This document shows positions 1 to 8,408 of a stretch of 64,000 nucleotides of DNA, one piece after another. A program made the translations under genes and the position numbers. The number at the start of each line of letters is the position of its first letter. The first letter of the stretch is position 1. A model generated the notes under the pieces. That model searched no databases, was not told the DNA's origin, and worked only from the letters and a program-made list of their open reading frames with translations. This DNA is from Streptomyces sp. NBC_01428 (GTDB lineage Bacteria > Actinomycetota > Actinomycetes > Streptomycetales > Streptomycetaceae). The DNA lies in the NCBI RefSeq assembly GCF_036231965.1, contig NZ_CP109499.1:5580001-5644000 (forward strand), given 5' to 3'.

Positions 1-545
1 GGCTCTGGGTCGACGAGACGCGGCCGCTGCTGCAGGGCGCGCGCCTGACGGCGTACGAGGCGGCACGTAACGGCATGGCGTACACACTGCTGACGGACAG
101 CGCGGCCGGCTCGCTGTTCGCGTCCGGAGAGGTGGACGCGGTGCTGATCGGGGCCGACCGGATCGCGGCCGACGGTTCGGTGGCGAACAAGGTGGGGAGC
201 TATCCGCTCGCTGTGCTGGCCAAGTACCACCACGTGCCGTTCATCGTGGTGGCGCCGGTGACGTCGATCGACCCGGACACGCCGGACGGGGCGTCCATCG
301 AGGTCGAGCAGCGACCCAGTCATGAAGTGACGGAGATCACAGCTCCGCAGGTGCCGATGGCGGGCGCGGAGCCGGGAGGCGGTATACCTGTGGCACCCCT
401 GGGGACCCAGGCGTACAACCCGGCGTTCGACGTGACGCCGCCGGAGTTGATCACGGCGATCGTCACCGAAGAGGGCGTTGTGTCGCCCGTGACGGCTGAG
501 GCTCTCGCCGAGCTGTGTGACTTGTCACGCCAGGTAACGATTTAG
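1..545 (+). CDS. mtnA: S-methyl-5-thioribose-1-phosphate isomerase, 5' truncated by window edge
   Basis: The frame is open from the left edge, so only about 180 C-terminal residues are present. MtnA converts methylthioribose 1-phosphate to methylthioribulose 1-phosphate in cytosolic methionine salvage. The stretch GADRIAADGSVANKVGSY is the family signature and carries the catalytic aspartate (GADRI); the catalytic cysteine would lie outside the window. The tail APVTSIDPDTPDG is also typical. The gene ends only 8 bases before the mtrA start, and the mtrA promoter appears to sit in its last codons. The related eIF2B-alpha fold is the only serious alternative, and the signature favours MtnA. Confidence 0.93.
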   Translation, partial: LWVDETRPLLQGARLTAYEAARNGMAYTLLTDSAAGSLFASGEVDAVLIGADRIAADGSVANKVGSYPLAVLAKYHHVPFIVVAPVTSIDPDTPDGASIEVEQRPSHEVTEITAPQVPMAGAEPGGGIPVAPLGTQAYNPAFDVTPPELITAIVTEEGVVSPVTAEALAELCDLSRQVTI

Positions 546-550
546 TTAAT
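517..550 (+). promoter_or_regulatory. Candidate mtrA promoter with overlapping MtrA-like GTNAC repeats
   Basis: TTGTCA (522-527), 17 bases, then GTTAAT (545-550) fits a housekeeping promoter. Four GTNAC-type pentamers lie over it: GTGAC 517, GTCAC 524, GTAAC 534 and GTTAA 545. The last two are separated by 6 bases, the arrangement I recall for MtrA sites. Initiation would fall near 557, so the mRNA could be leaderless. This is inference from pattern. Confidence 0.4.
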
Positions 551-553
551 GGG

Positions 554-1243
554 ATGATGTCGTTTATGAAGGGACGAGTCCTTGTCGTCGATGACGACAC
601 CGCACTGGCCGAGATGCTCGGCATCGTGTTGCGTGGTGAAGGTTTTGAGCCGTCTTTCGTAGCCGACGGCGACAAGGCGCTGGCCGCTTTCCGCGAGACC
701 AAGCCCGATCTGGTGCTCCTGGACCTGATGCTGCCCGGACGGGACGGCATCGAGGTGTGCCGCCTGATCAGGGCGGAGTCCGGGGTGCCGATCGTGATGC
801 TCACGGCGAAGAGCGACACCGTCGATGTCGTGGTCGGCCTCGAGTCCGGCGCCGACGACTACATCGTGAAGCCGTTCAAGCCAAAGGAGCTGGTGGCACG
901 GATCAGGGCGCGGCTGCGCCGTTCGGAGGAGCCGGCACCCGAACAGCTCTCCATCGGTGATCTCGTCATCGACGTCGCCGGTCACTCCGTGAAACGGGAG
1001 GGCCTGTCGATCGCGCTGACGCCGCTGGAGTTCGACCTGCTGGTCGCACTGGCCCGCAAGCCGTGGCAGGTGTTCACGCGTGAGGTCCTGCTGGAGCAGG
1101 TGTGGGGATACCGGCACGCGGCGGACACCCGGCTGGTCAACGTCCATGTCCAGCGGCTGCGCTCCAAGGTCGAGAAGGACCCGGAGCGGCCCGAGATCGT
1201 CGTGACCGTCCGTGGCGTCGGTTACAAGGCAGGACCGAGCTGA
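554..1243 (+). CDS. mtrA: Response regulator MtrA (OmpR/PhoB family)
   Basis: A cytosolic DNA-binding regulator phosphorylated by MtrB; in actinobacteria MtrA controls cell-wall homeostasis, division and development. The receiver domain (about 5-120) has the acidic pocket VVDDD (11-15), the phospho-acceptor D57 in LLDLMLPG, and the conserved lysine in IVKPFKP. The OmpR-type winged helix (about 130-225) includes TPLEFDLL and ends GVGYKAG. Its 229 residues match the family. In-frame ATGs at 554, 557 and 566 compete: the predicted transcription start near 557 favours 557 or 566, whereas the related annotation I remember starts MMSFMKGR at 554. It is followed directly by mtrB (one base between stop and start). 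Confidence 0.96.
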   Translation: MMSFMKGRVLVVDDDTALAEMLGIVLRGEGFEPSFVADGDKALAAFRETKPDLVLLDLMLPGRDGIEVCRLIRAESGVPIVMLTAKSDTVDVVVGLESGADDYIVKPFKPKELVARIRARLRRSEEPAPEQLSIGDLVIDVAGHSVKREGLSIALTPLEFDLLVALARKPWQVFTREVLLEQVWGYRHAADTRLVNVHVQRLRSKVEKDPERPEIVVTVRGVGYKAGPS

Positions 1244-1244
1244 C

Positions 1245-3350
1245 ATGACCCGTGACAGTGCCGCTTCGGCGCCCGCTGAGCAGGGGGAACGTACGGGGCG
1301 GCCTGTCGGCCGGAAGATGACGGGCTTCCGCTGGGGACGCCTGTTCGAGGGCGGGCTGCTCCAGGGCGGAGTCCAGGGCAGCCCGGTCCTCCGGCTCCTG
1401 ATGCGCTGGGTGCGCCGTCCGCTGCTGCCCGTGATGCGGCTGTGGCGGCGCAACATCCAGCTCAAGATCGTCGTGACGACACTGCTGATGTCGCTCGGCG
1501 TCGTGCTGCTGCTCGGGTTCGTCGTGATCGGTCAGGTCCGCAACGGCCTGCTCGACGCCAAGGTGAAGGCCTCGCAGAGCCAGGCCACCGGCGGTTTCGC
1601 CGCGGCCAAGCGCGGCGCCGACTCGACGGTGACGGCGAACGGCGACGACGGTGTGGCCGCGACCGGCCCTTCGTCGAAGAACGTCACGCAGTGGATGACC
1701 GATCTCGTCGTGTCCCTGTCCAGCGGTGGCCAGGGCGCGTTCGACGTCGTCACCCTCAACTCCACGCCCTCGGGCTCGGGCCACAGCGGTGCGGGTCTCG
1801 CCCCGCGCGGCTCCGGGCGGGTCGACTCCACGGTGAGTGTGCCGGAGAACCTGCGCGCCCGGATCGACAGCAGCAGCGCCGCCCAGCAGAGCTACACGCG
1901 GGTCGTCTACAAGGACGGCCGCGCGTCGCAGCCCGCCCTGGTCATCGGCAAACAGCTCACCGACCCCAACGGCGACGCGTACCAGCTGTACTACCTCTTC
2001 CCGCTGACGCAGGAGGAGAAGTCGCTGAGCCTGGTCAAGGGAACTCTGGCGACGGCCGGACTGTTCGTCGTGGTGCTCCTCGGTGCCATCGCCTGGCTCG
2101 TGGTGCGCCAGGTCGTCACACCGGTGCGGATGGCGGCCGGCATCGCCGAGCGGCTCTCCGCCGGACGCCTCCAGGAACGGATGAAGGTCACCGGCGAGGA
2201 CGACATCGCGCGGCTCGGCGAGGCCTTCAACAAGATGGCGCAGAACCTCCAGCTGAAGATCCAGCAGCTGGAGGACCTGTCGCGGATGCAGCGGCGGTTC
2301 GTCTCCGACGTGTCGCACGAGCTGCGCACGCCGCTGACGACCGTCCGGATGGCGGCCGACGTCATCCACGACGCCCGCGAGGACTTCGACCCGATGACCG
2401 CGCGGTCGGCCGAACTGCTCGCCGACCAGCTGGACCGCTTCGAGACGCTGCTCGCCGACCTGCTGGAGATCAGCCGGTTCGACGCGGGCGCGGCCGCCCT
2501 GGAGGCCGACGCGATCGACCTCAGGGACGTCGTACGACGGGTGGTGGGCGGAGCCGAGCCGCTCGCCGAGCGCAAGGGCACGCACATACGGGTCGTCGGC
2601 GACCAGCAGCCGCTGATAGCGGAGGCGGACGCCCGGCGCGTCGAGCGCGTGCTGCGCAACCTCGTCGTCAACGCCGTCGAACACGGCGAGGGCAAGGACG
2701 TGGTCGTCAAGCTCGCGGCGGCGGGCGGAGCGGTGGCGATCGCCGTCCGTGACTACGGCGTCGGGCTCAAGCCCGGCGAGGCGACCCGGGTGTTCAGCCG
2801 CTTCTGGCGGGCCGACCCGGCCCGCGCGCGGACCACCGGCGGCACCGGCCTCGGGCTGTCGATCGCCCTGGAGGACGCGCGGCTGCACGGCGGCTGGCTG
2901 CAGGCCTGGGGCGAGCCGGGCGGCGGTTCGCAGTTCCGGCTGACCCTGCCGCGGACGGCCGACGAACCCCTGCGGGGATCGCCGATACCGCTGGAGCCCA
3001 AGGACTCGCGGCGCAACCGCGGACTCGACGACGCGGGCCTGCCGCACGCCGGCGGAGCCAAGCTGGCCACGGTGCCCGTACAGCAGCCGGTGGGTGGGGC
3101 CACGCAGCAGCGGGGGCCCATAGCGCCCCGCACGGCCGGGTCGGCGACGGCCGACCCGACGGCGCTGCCGGGCAACGGCTCGCGCGTGGTGCCCCGGCCC
3201 ACCGGGTCCGTGCGCCGTCAGGAAGAGACCGCCGGCCGTGAACGGACCGGCTCGGAGCAGGGCAGCCGGAAACAGGGCGGGCCGGAGCCGGGGCGGGACG
3301 GCGGGACGTCGGAGGAGCTCGGACATGGGGAGGTATTCCGTGGGCGCTGA
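1245..3350 (+). CDS. mtrB: Sensor histidine kinase MtrB
   Basis: Membrane sensor kinase for MtrA. TM1 is about 73-95 and TM2 about 269-288, enclosing an extracytoplasmic sensor region rich in Ser/Gly. HAMP is about 289-341, followed by the H-box SDVSHELRTPLT with phospho-acceptor His358. The ATPase domain has an N-box around 472-480 (NLVVNAVEH), G1 DYGVGL near 503 and G2 GGTGLGLS near 532. A roughly 130-residue low-complexity Gly/Pro/Arg tail follows and is not part of the catalytic core. ATG at 1245 sits one base after the mtrA stop; an upstream in-frame ATG (1212) inside mtrA is unlikely. The 3' end overlaps lpqB by 26 bases, implying coupled translation. Confidence 0.96.
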   Translation: MTRDSAASAPAEQGERTGRPVGRKMTGFRWGRLFEGGLLQGGVQGSPVLRLLMRWVRRPLLPVMRLWRRNIQLKIVVTTLLMSLGVVLLLGFVVIGQVRNGLLDAKVKASQSQATGGFAAAKRGADSTVTANGDDGVAATGPSSKNVTQWMTDLVVSLSSGGQGAFDVVTLNSTPSGSGHSGAGLAPRGSGRVDSTVSVPENLRARIDSSSAAQQSYTRVVYKDGRASQPALVIGKQLTDPNGDAYQLYYLFPLTQEEKSLSLVKGTLATAGLFVVVLLGAIAWLVVRQVVTPVRMAAGIAERLSAGRLQERMKVTGEDDIARLGEAFNKMAQNLQLKIQQLEDLSRMQRRFVSDVSHELRTPLTTVRMAADVIHDAREDFDPMTARSAELLADQLDRFETLLADLLEISRFDAGAAALEADAIDLRDVVRRVVGGAEPLAERKGTHIRVVGDQQPLIAEADARRVERVLRNLVVNAVEHGEGKDVVVKLAAAGGAVAIAVRDYGVGLKPGEATRVFSRFWRADPARARTTGGTGLGLSIALEDARLHGGWLQAWGEPGGGSQFRLTLPRTADEPLRGSPIPLEPKDSRRNRGLDDAGLPHAGGAKLATVPVQQPVGGATQQRGPIAPRTAGSATADPTALPGNGSRVVPRPTGSVRRQEETAGRERTGSEQGSRKQGGPEPGRDGGTSEELGHGEVFRGR

Positions 3351-5181
3351 CCGCGGGGGGAGCGGCGTCCGCGGACGGCGCTCGGTGCGCGTCATGGCGT
3401 ACGCGAGCTGTGGGGCACTGTTGCTGGCGGGGTGCGCGTCGATGCCGGACAGCGGGGATCTGCGGCAGGTGGAGTCCACGCCGCGCCAGGACTCGCAGGT
3501 GCGGGTCTACGCGATCCCGCCGCGTCCCGGCGCCTCGGCGGACGAGATCGTCCGGGGTTTCCTGGAGGCACTCACGAGCGACGACGCGAACTACGAGACG
3601 GCCGGCAAGTACCTCACGGACGGCGCCCGCAAGACGTGGGACCCGTACGACTCCACCACCGTGCTCGACGACGCGCCGGAGCCGGTGACGGTGCCGACGG
3701 ACACGAAGGACGGCACGCGCGACGTCCGGTTCCGGCTGAACGGCAGCAAGATCGCCGGCGTGGACGAGCGGCACGCCTACGAACCGGCGGCCGGCACGTA
3801 CAACGAGTCGGTGCGCCTGACCAAACTGAAGAACAAGCAATGGCGCATCGACGCCCTGCCGCAGGGCGTCGTCATGGGCTCGTCCGACTTCCAGCGCAAC
3901 TACGTCTCCGTCAACAAGTACTACTACGCGTCGAACGGCATCTCCGGGGCCGGGCGTCCGCTGGCGACGGTCGCCGACCCCGTCTACGTGCGCGCGCAGG
4001 TGGACCCGATGACACAGATCGTGCGGGCGCTGCTGCGGGGGCCCACGAAGTGGCTGGACCCGGAGGTCACGTCGAGCTTCCCCACGGGCACGGACCTGAA
4101 GAGCGCCGACACCTCCCTGTCGACCGACGACCGCAACAGGGTCACGGTGCCGCTGAACGGCCAGGCCGACCACGTCGGGAACGCGGTGTGCGAACGGATG
4201 GCGGCCCAGGTTCTGCTCACGCTGACGAACCTGACGCCGACCGGCGTCGACGAGGTGGAGCTGCAGAGGTCGGACGGCTCGCAGCTGTGCGTGCAGACGA
4301 AGGGACAGGCCGCGGGAGTCGCCTCGCACGGTACGGGCCGGCAGTCGGAGGACCAGTACTTCATCGACCACGAGCAGCGGCTTGTACGGATGGACGGCGG
4401 CGACCGCGACAAGAAGCCCGAACCGGTGCCCGGGGCGCTCGGTGAGGGCGTCAAGAAGCTGCGGGCGGCCGCGGTGTCACGGGACGAGACCACCGCGGCC
4501 GGGGTGTCCGCCGACGGCCGGAACCTGTACGTCGGGACGCTGGTGTCCGGCGGTTCACTCGGCGAACCGGTGCTGCGCAGCCAGGGCAGCACACCGGCCG
4601 ACCGGCTGACGACGCCCAGCTGGGACGCGCGCGGCGACCTGTGGGTGGCCGACCGCGACCCGAAGAAGCCTCGCCTTCTGTTGCTGAACAAGGGCGCGGG
4701 CGACCCCGTGGTCGTGCAGACGCCGCTGGTCGACGGGCGCATCGAGGCGGTACGGGTGGCCGCCGACGGGGTGCGGATCGCGCTGATCGTGGAGAAGGAC
4801 GGCAAGAGCTCGCTGCAGATCGGGCGCATCGACCGGTCCGCCGGGGACGAACCGGCCGGCGCCGACGTCGTCAACACGCGCGTCGTGGCCCCCCGGCTGG
4901 AGGAGGTCACGGCCATGTCCTGGGCCGGGGACAGTCGGCTCGTGGTGGTCGGCAGCGAGAAGGGCGGAGTGCAGCAGATGCGCTACGTCCAGGTCGACGG
5001 CTCCACCCCGCCGGCCACCGCGCCGTCCGCGCTCGCCAACGTCAAGGAGATCGCCGCGTCCGAGGACGAGACCCTGCCGTTGGTGGCGCAGTCCGAGACG
5101 GACGGGATCGTGCGCCTGTCGGCGGGGGAGCAGTGGCAGAAGATCGTCCAGGACGGAACGGCACCGGTCTATCCCGGCTAG
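3325..5181 (+). CDS. lpqB: Lipoprotein LpqB, MtrAB accessory factor
   Basis: Extracytoplasmic lipoprotein that modulates MtrB signalling in actinobacteria. The lipobox LLAGC places the lipidated cysteine at residue 37. After it come an NTF2-like/LpqB N-terminal region, a GerMN-type domain (about 180-300, VYVRAQVDPMTQIVRALLRGP) and a C-terminal propeller-like region with a VAADG/SADG repeat pattern. The start is fixed by GGAGG at 3311-3315 before ATG 3325; ATG 3394 (MAYASCG) would also retain the signal peptide. The protein has 618 residues. It completes the conserved mtrA-mtrB-lpqB operon and a hairpin follows at 5201-5230. Confidence 0.95.
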   Translation: MGRYSVGADRGGSGVRGRRSVRVMAYASCGALLLAGCASMPDSGDLRQVESTPRQDSQVRVYAIPPRPGASADEIVRGFLEALTSDDANYETAGKYLTDGARKTWDPYDSTTVLDDAPEPVTVPTDTKDGTRDVRFRLNGSKIAGVDERHAYEPAAGTYNESVRLTKLKNKQWRIDALPQGVVMGSSDFQRNYVSVNKYYYASNGISGAGRPLATVADPVYVRAQVDPMTQIVRALLRGPTKWLDPEVTSSFPTGTDLKSADTSLSTDDRNRVTVPLNGQADHVGNAVCERMAAQVLLTLTNLTPTGVDEVELQRSDGSQLCVQTKGQAAGVASHGTGRQSEDQYFIDHEQRLVRMDGGDRDKKPEPVPGALGEGVKKLRAAAVSRDETTAAGVSADGRNLYVGTLVSGGSLGEPVLRSQGSTPADRLTTPSWDARGDLWVADRDPKKPRLLLLNKGAGDPVVVQTPLVDGRIEAVRVAADGVRIALIVEKDGKSSLQIGRIDRSAGDEPAGADVVNTRVVAPRLEEVTAMSWAGDSRLVVVGSEKGGVQQMRYVQVDGSTPPATAPSALANVKEIAASEDETLPLVAQSETDGIVRLSAGEQWQKIVQDGTAPVYPG

Positions 5182-5200
5182 CCGGGAAGGTTCTCGGCCG

Positions 5201-5230
5201 TGGGCCCGTCCGGTACTCCGGGCGGGCCCA
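5201..5230 (+). terminator. Hairpin terminator after lpqB
   Basis: A 13-bp stem (5201-5213 with 5218-5230, one wobble pair) closes a TACT loop 20 bases after the lpqB stop. There is no T tract, as is usual in Streptomyces. A 16-base perfect palindrome also spans the stop codon (5172-5187). Confidence 0.6.
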
Positions 5231-5357
5231 ACGTCGTTCGGGGGCCGTCCGACGGTGTTCCCGTGGCGGTCCGCCGACGTCTCCGGGGCTGTCCGCCGAA
5301 CGGCCACGAGTCCCGCCGGCTCCCGTCGCCGTCGCCTTGCACGCACCGGCCGCGGAG

Positions 5358-5380
5358 TTGTCCACAGGCAGTTGTCCACA
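5358..5380 (+). promoter_or_regulatory. Tandem pair of perfect DnaA boxes
   Basis: TTGTCCACA occurs at 5358-5366 and again at 5372-5380, same orientation, 14 bases start to start. This is the preferred Streptomyces DnaA box. The pair lies 41-63 bases upstream of the comF start and not in an origin context. Confidence 0.7.
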
Positions 5381-5420
5381 GGGGTGGCCGAGTGGGCCGG
5401 GCGTTGGCACAGTGGTGGCC

Positions 5421-6368
5421 ATGCGGGGGTGGTGGCGGGACCTCACGGATCTGGTGCTGCCGGCCGAGTGCGGAGGCTGTGGAAGGCCTCGCGCGGTGCT
5501 CTGTCCCGAGTGCCGTGCCGTCCTGAGCGGGGCCGCGCCGAGCCGGGTGCGACCGGTGCCGGAACCGGCCGGGCTGCCGGCGGTGCACGCGGCCGCTCCC
5601 TATACGGACGAGGTGAGGGCGGTGCTGCTCGCTCACAAGGAGCGCGGTGCGCTGGCCCTGGCGGCACCACTGGGCGCGGCCCTGGCCGGGGCCGTGCGGG
5701 CCGCTCTGGAGACGGCGCGACGTCCTGCTCCGGCCGGGCGGCCCGTGGCTTCGCAGGGGCGGCTGAGACGCGGGAGAGGGCAAGCGGGGTGCGAGCGGGA
5801 GTGGCCGGAAGGCGATGGCGAAGGGGTCCGCGGCGCGGGGCCGGGAGACAGGGCCGTCCTGCTGGTGCCCGTGCCGTCGGCACGGCGGGCTGTCCGGGCC
5901 CGTGGACACGATCCGGCGCGGCGGATCGCGCTCGCGGCGGCCGGTGAGCTGCGGCGCACGGGGACACCCGCGCGCGTGCTCGGTGTCCTGCGGCAACGCC
6001 GGGCGGTGGCCGACCAGTCGGGGCTGAACTCCCGGCAGCGGTCGGACAATCTGGCCGGTGCGCTGGAGGTGGTGGGCGGCGGAGCCCGGCTGCTGGCCGG
6101 GGGAGGCCGGGTGGTGCTGGTGGACGACCTGATGACGACGGGTGCCTCGTTGACGGAGGCGGCGCGCGCAGTGCGCGAGGCGCAGGCCGCGGCGGAGGGT
6201 GCGGCGGGGGGTGCGTGCGCGGCGCGGGAGAGACCGGAACGAGCGGAACTACCGGAAGTGGACGGGCGAATCGTGGGTAGAGGGCAGGCCAGAGGGACGC
6301 GCGGTGACACGGTCTGCTCGGCCGTGGTCGCCGCACCACCGGACGCTTTCGAAATAAACCGGAACTGA
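5421..6368 (+). CDS. comF: ComF family phosphoribosyltransferase-like protein
   Basis: Predicted 315-residue cytosolic protein of the ComF/GntX family, linked to DNA uptake in naturally competent bacteria; its role in Streptomyces is not established. An N-terminal cysteine cluster (CGGCGRPRAVLCPEC) looks like a zinc knuckle. The C-terminal PRPP-binding motif VLVDDLMTTGASLTEA (about 232-248) is the type I PRTase signature. A low-complexity Gly/Arg insertion lies between (about 105-150). The ATG at 5421 was chosen because it begins the conserved MRGWWRDLTDLVLP; the frame is open far upstream, which is not meaningful in such GC-rich DNA. The -35 of the hpf promoter overlaps its last codons. Confidence 0.85.
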   Translation: MRGWWRDLTDLVLPAECGGCGRPRAVLCPECRAVLSGAAPSRVRPVPEPAGLPAVHAAAPYTDEVRAVLLAHKERGALALAAPLGAALAGAVRAALETARRPAPAGRPVASQGRLRRGRGQAGCEREWPEGDGEGVRGAGPGDRAVLLVPVPSARRAVRARGHDPARRIALAAAGELRRTGTPARVLGVLRQRRAVADQSGLNSRQRSDNLAGALEVVGGGARLLAGGGRVVLVDDLMTTGASLTEAARAVREAQAAAEGAAGGACAARERPERAELPEVDGRIVGRGQARGTRGDTVCSAVVAAPPDAFEINRN

Positions 6369-6386
6369 CCGAGAACTTGCATCGTT
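6361..6386 (+). promoter_or_regulatory. SigR-type promoter for hpf
   Basis: GGAAC (6361-6365), exactly 18 bases, then GTT (6384-6386) fits the thiol-stress sigma factor SigR consensus GGAAT-N18-GTT with one mismatch. It starts inside the final comF codons and lies about 300 bases upstream of hpf. The rest of 6387-6683 is a long 5' untranslated stretch with no convincing gene. Confidence 0.55.
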
Positions 6387-6683
6387 GCAGGTAATGACCG
6401 GGTCAATTCACCTGAACGGAGGTACGCCGCAGTAGAGGGTGACGACATCCGTCCGGGCGAGATATGTTCGGTTGTGAGGCAATGGCGCAGGCCGGGCCTC
6501 GCGCACTCGAATGCACTGCCGCGGGTTTTTGCGAATCACCCGCATCGGTGGGGTGGAGATCTTGTCCTCGGGGGAGGAGGAGGTGAACGTCACCGAGTCC
6601 GAGGTTCCGGTGCTCACCGGGACCTGGTGCAAAAGGGAGATGCTCCGCCAGTGGAGCGGGGCTATCCGGGAACGGAGTTCTGC

Positions 6684-7376
6684 GTGGACATCGTCGTCAA
6701 GGGCCGCAAGACCGAGGTGCCCGAGCGGTTCCGCAAGCACGTGGCCGAGAAGCTGAAGCTGGAGAAGATCCAGAAGCTCGATGGCAAGGTGATCAGCCTC
6801 GACGTCGAGGTGTCCAAGGAGCCCAACCCCCGACAGGCCGACCGCTGTGACCGGGTGGAGATCACGCTCCACTCCCGCGGACCGGTGATCCGGGCGGAGG
6901 CAGCGGCGAGCGACGCGTATGCAGCACTCGACCTGGCCGCGGACAAGCTTGAGGCCCGGCTGCGCAAGCAGCACGACAAGCGCTACACCCGACGTGGCAA
7001 CGGCAGGATCCCGGCAGCCGAGGTCGCCGACCACGTCCCGGGTGCCGCGACCCTGAACGGCAACGGCAGCGTCGTCCACGAAGGGGACCAGGACGCCGTG
7101 CCGACCAAGAAGATCGGTTCCCTCGAGATCATGGGTGAAGGCCCCTGTGTCGTCCGCGAGAAGACCCACGTGGCCGCCCCGATGACACTCGACCAGGCGC
7201 TCTACGAAATGGAGCTGGTCGGGCACGACTTCTACCTCTTCGTCGACTCCGAGACGAAGGAGCCCAGTGTCGTCTACCGGCGGCACGCCTACGACTACGG
7301 CGTCATCCACCTCAGCACGGACCCGATGGTCACCCAGGGCGAAGCGGACGCGCCGGGCGGTGCGCTCGGCGGCTGA
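6684..7376 (+). CDS. hpf: Long-form ribosome hibernation promoting factor
   Basis: Dimerises 70S ribosomes into inactive 100S particles under stress or in stationary phase. Residues 1-100 (VDIVVKGRKTEVPERFRKHV onward) form the S30AE/YfiA domain that binds the decoding site. A variable linker (100-165) leads to the C-terminal dimerisation domain (about 165-215: QALYEMELVGHDFYLFVD, then VVYRRHAYDYGVIHL). GTG 6684 is preceded by GGAG at 6674-6677; upstream in-frame starts would add unrelated residues. The 230-residue length fits the long actinobacterial form. A SigR-like promoter lies upstream and a hairpin downstream, so it is probably monocistronic. Confidence 0.93.
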   Translation: MDIVVKGRKTEVPERFRKHVAEKLKLEKIQKLDGKVISLDVEVSKEPNPRQADRCDRVEITLHSRGPVIRAEAAASDAYAALDLAADKLEARLRKQHDKRYTRRGNGRIPAAEVADHVPGAATLNGNGSVVHEGDQDAVPTKKIGSLEIMGEGPCVVREKTHVAAPMTLDQALYEMELVGHDFYLFVDSETKEPSVVYRRHAYDYGVIHLSTDPMVTQGEADAPGGALGG

Positions 7377-7405
7377 CCCCGCCCGATGGCAGCAGATCGG
7401 CCGAT

Positions 7406-7447
7406 CCGATGCCCCTGGAAGCGTGTGTGCGCCCCCAGGGGCATCGG
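7406..7447 (+). terminator. Hairpin downstream of hpf
   Basis: A perfect 13-bp inverted repeat (CCGATGCCCCTGG at 7406-7418, its complement at 7435-7447) closes a 16-base loop, 29 bases after the hpf stop. Confidence 0.55.
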
Positions 7448-7590
7448 TGTGCGACCCCTTCGCGCCCCGCTCCGACACCGGATTGCCGTCCCGGCATGGA
7501 ATCATGGCCGCACCGGCCCAACCGGTGGGCCGGTGCCTTGGGTTGGCGATGGCACGGAAACACAGGCCACGGCCTTCAGGGGGAGGAACG

Positions 7591-8337
7591 ATGGCGGACA
7601 GCTTCGGACCGATGCGTGACCGGGACGCCGACCACGGCGTGGTCGCCCCGGGCGCGGACGTGGGCGCCCCACGCAAGGAACCGATCAGGGTCCTCGTCGT
7701 GGACGACCACGCCCTCTTCCGCCGCGGTCTGGAGATCGTGCTCGCGGCCGAGGAGGACATCCAGGTCGTCGGCGAGGCGGGCGACGGGGCGGAGGCGGTC
7801 GACAAGGCCGCCGACCTGCTGCCCGACATCGTGCTGATGGACGTACGGATGCCCAAGCGCGGCGGTATCGAGGCGTGCACCTCCATCAAGGAGGTGGCCC
7901 CCAGCGCGAAGATCATCATGTTGACGATCAGCGACGAGGAGGCCGATCTCTACGACGCGATCAAGGCGGGCGCGACCGGATATCTCCTCAAGGAGATCTC
8001 CACGGACGAGGTGGCCACGGCCATTCGCGCGGTGGCGGACGGGCAGTCGCAGATCAGCCCTTCCATGGCGTCGAAACTCCTGACCGAGTTCAAGTCGATG
8101 ATCCAGCGGACCGACGAGCGCCGACTGGTGCCCGCGCCCCGGCTCACCGAGCGGGAGCTGGAAGTCCTCAAGCTCGTGGCCACGGGAATGAACAACCGCG
8201 ACATCGCCAAGCAGTTGTTCATCTCCGAGAACACCGTGAAGAACCACGTCCGCAACATCCTGGAGAAACTGCAGCTGCACTCCAGGATGGAGGCCGTGGT
8301 GTACGCGATGCGCGAGAAGATCCTCGAAATTCGCTGA
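7591..8337 (+). CDS. NarL/LuxR-type response regulator (orphan)
   Basis: A 248-residue cytosolic regulator. After a 30-residue charged leader, the receiver domain has acidic residues D38/D39 (VVDDHALFRRG), phospho-acceptor D84 (LMDVRMPKRGG), T112 and K134. The LuxR-type helix-turn-helix occupies about 181-240 (LTERELEVLKLVATGMNNRDIAKQL, split here only for length: the recognition region is ISENTVKNHVRNILEKL). ATG 7591 follows GGAGG at 7582-7586. No kinase gene is adjacent, so its partner is elsewhere or it works without one. Targets cannot be inferred from context; the position between hpf and secA is conserved in Streptomyces as I recall it. Confidence 0.9.
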   Translation: MADSFGPMRDRDADHGVVAPGADVGAPRKEPIRVLVVDDHALFRRGLEIVLAAEEDIQVVGEAGDGAEAVDKAADLLPDIVLMDVRMPKRGGIEACTSIKEVAPSAKIIMLTISDEEADLYDAIKAGATGYLLKEISTDEVATAIRAVADGQSQISPSMASKLLTEFKSMIQRTDERRLVPAPRLTERELEVLKLVATGMNNRDIAKQLFISENTVKNHVRNILEKLQLHSRMEAVVYAMREKILEIR

Positions 8338-8358
8338 CGCCCTCCCGGGGGCGGACAG

Positions 8359-8390
8359 GCCGGCCCCGGAGCTTCGCGCCGGGCGCCGGC
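8359..8390. terminator. Imperfect bidirectional hairpin between convergent genes
   Basis: GCCGGCCCCGG (8359-8369) pairs with CCGGGCGCCGGC (8379-8390) with a single bulged base; it sits between the ends of the response regulator and the winged-helix gene. Confidence 0.45.
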
Positions 8391-8408
8391 GGAGCACCCC
8401 GCCGGGCG

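Noticed and set aside
1137..3479. Very long minus-strand open frame antisense to mtrB
   Set aside because: Long antisense frames are normal in GC-rich DNA; the translation is Arg/Pro/His-rich and mtrB on the plus strand has all kinase motifs.
5358..5380. Replication origin
   Set aside because: Only two DnaA boxes and none of the origin-flanking genes are present.
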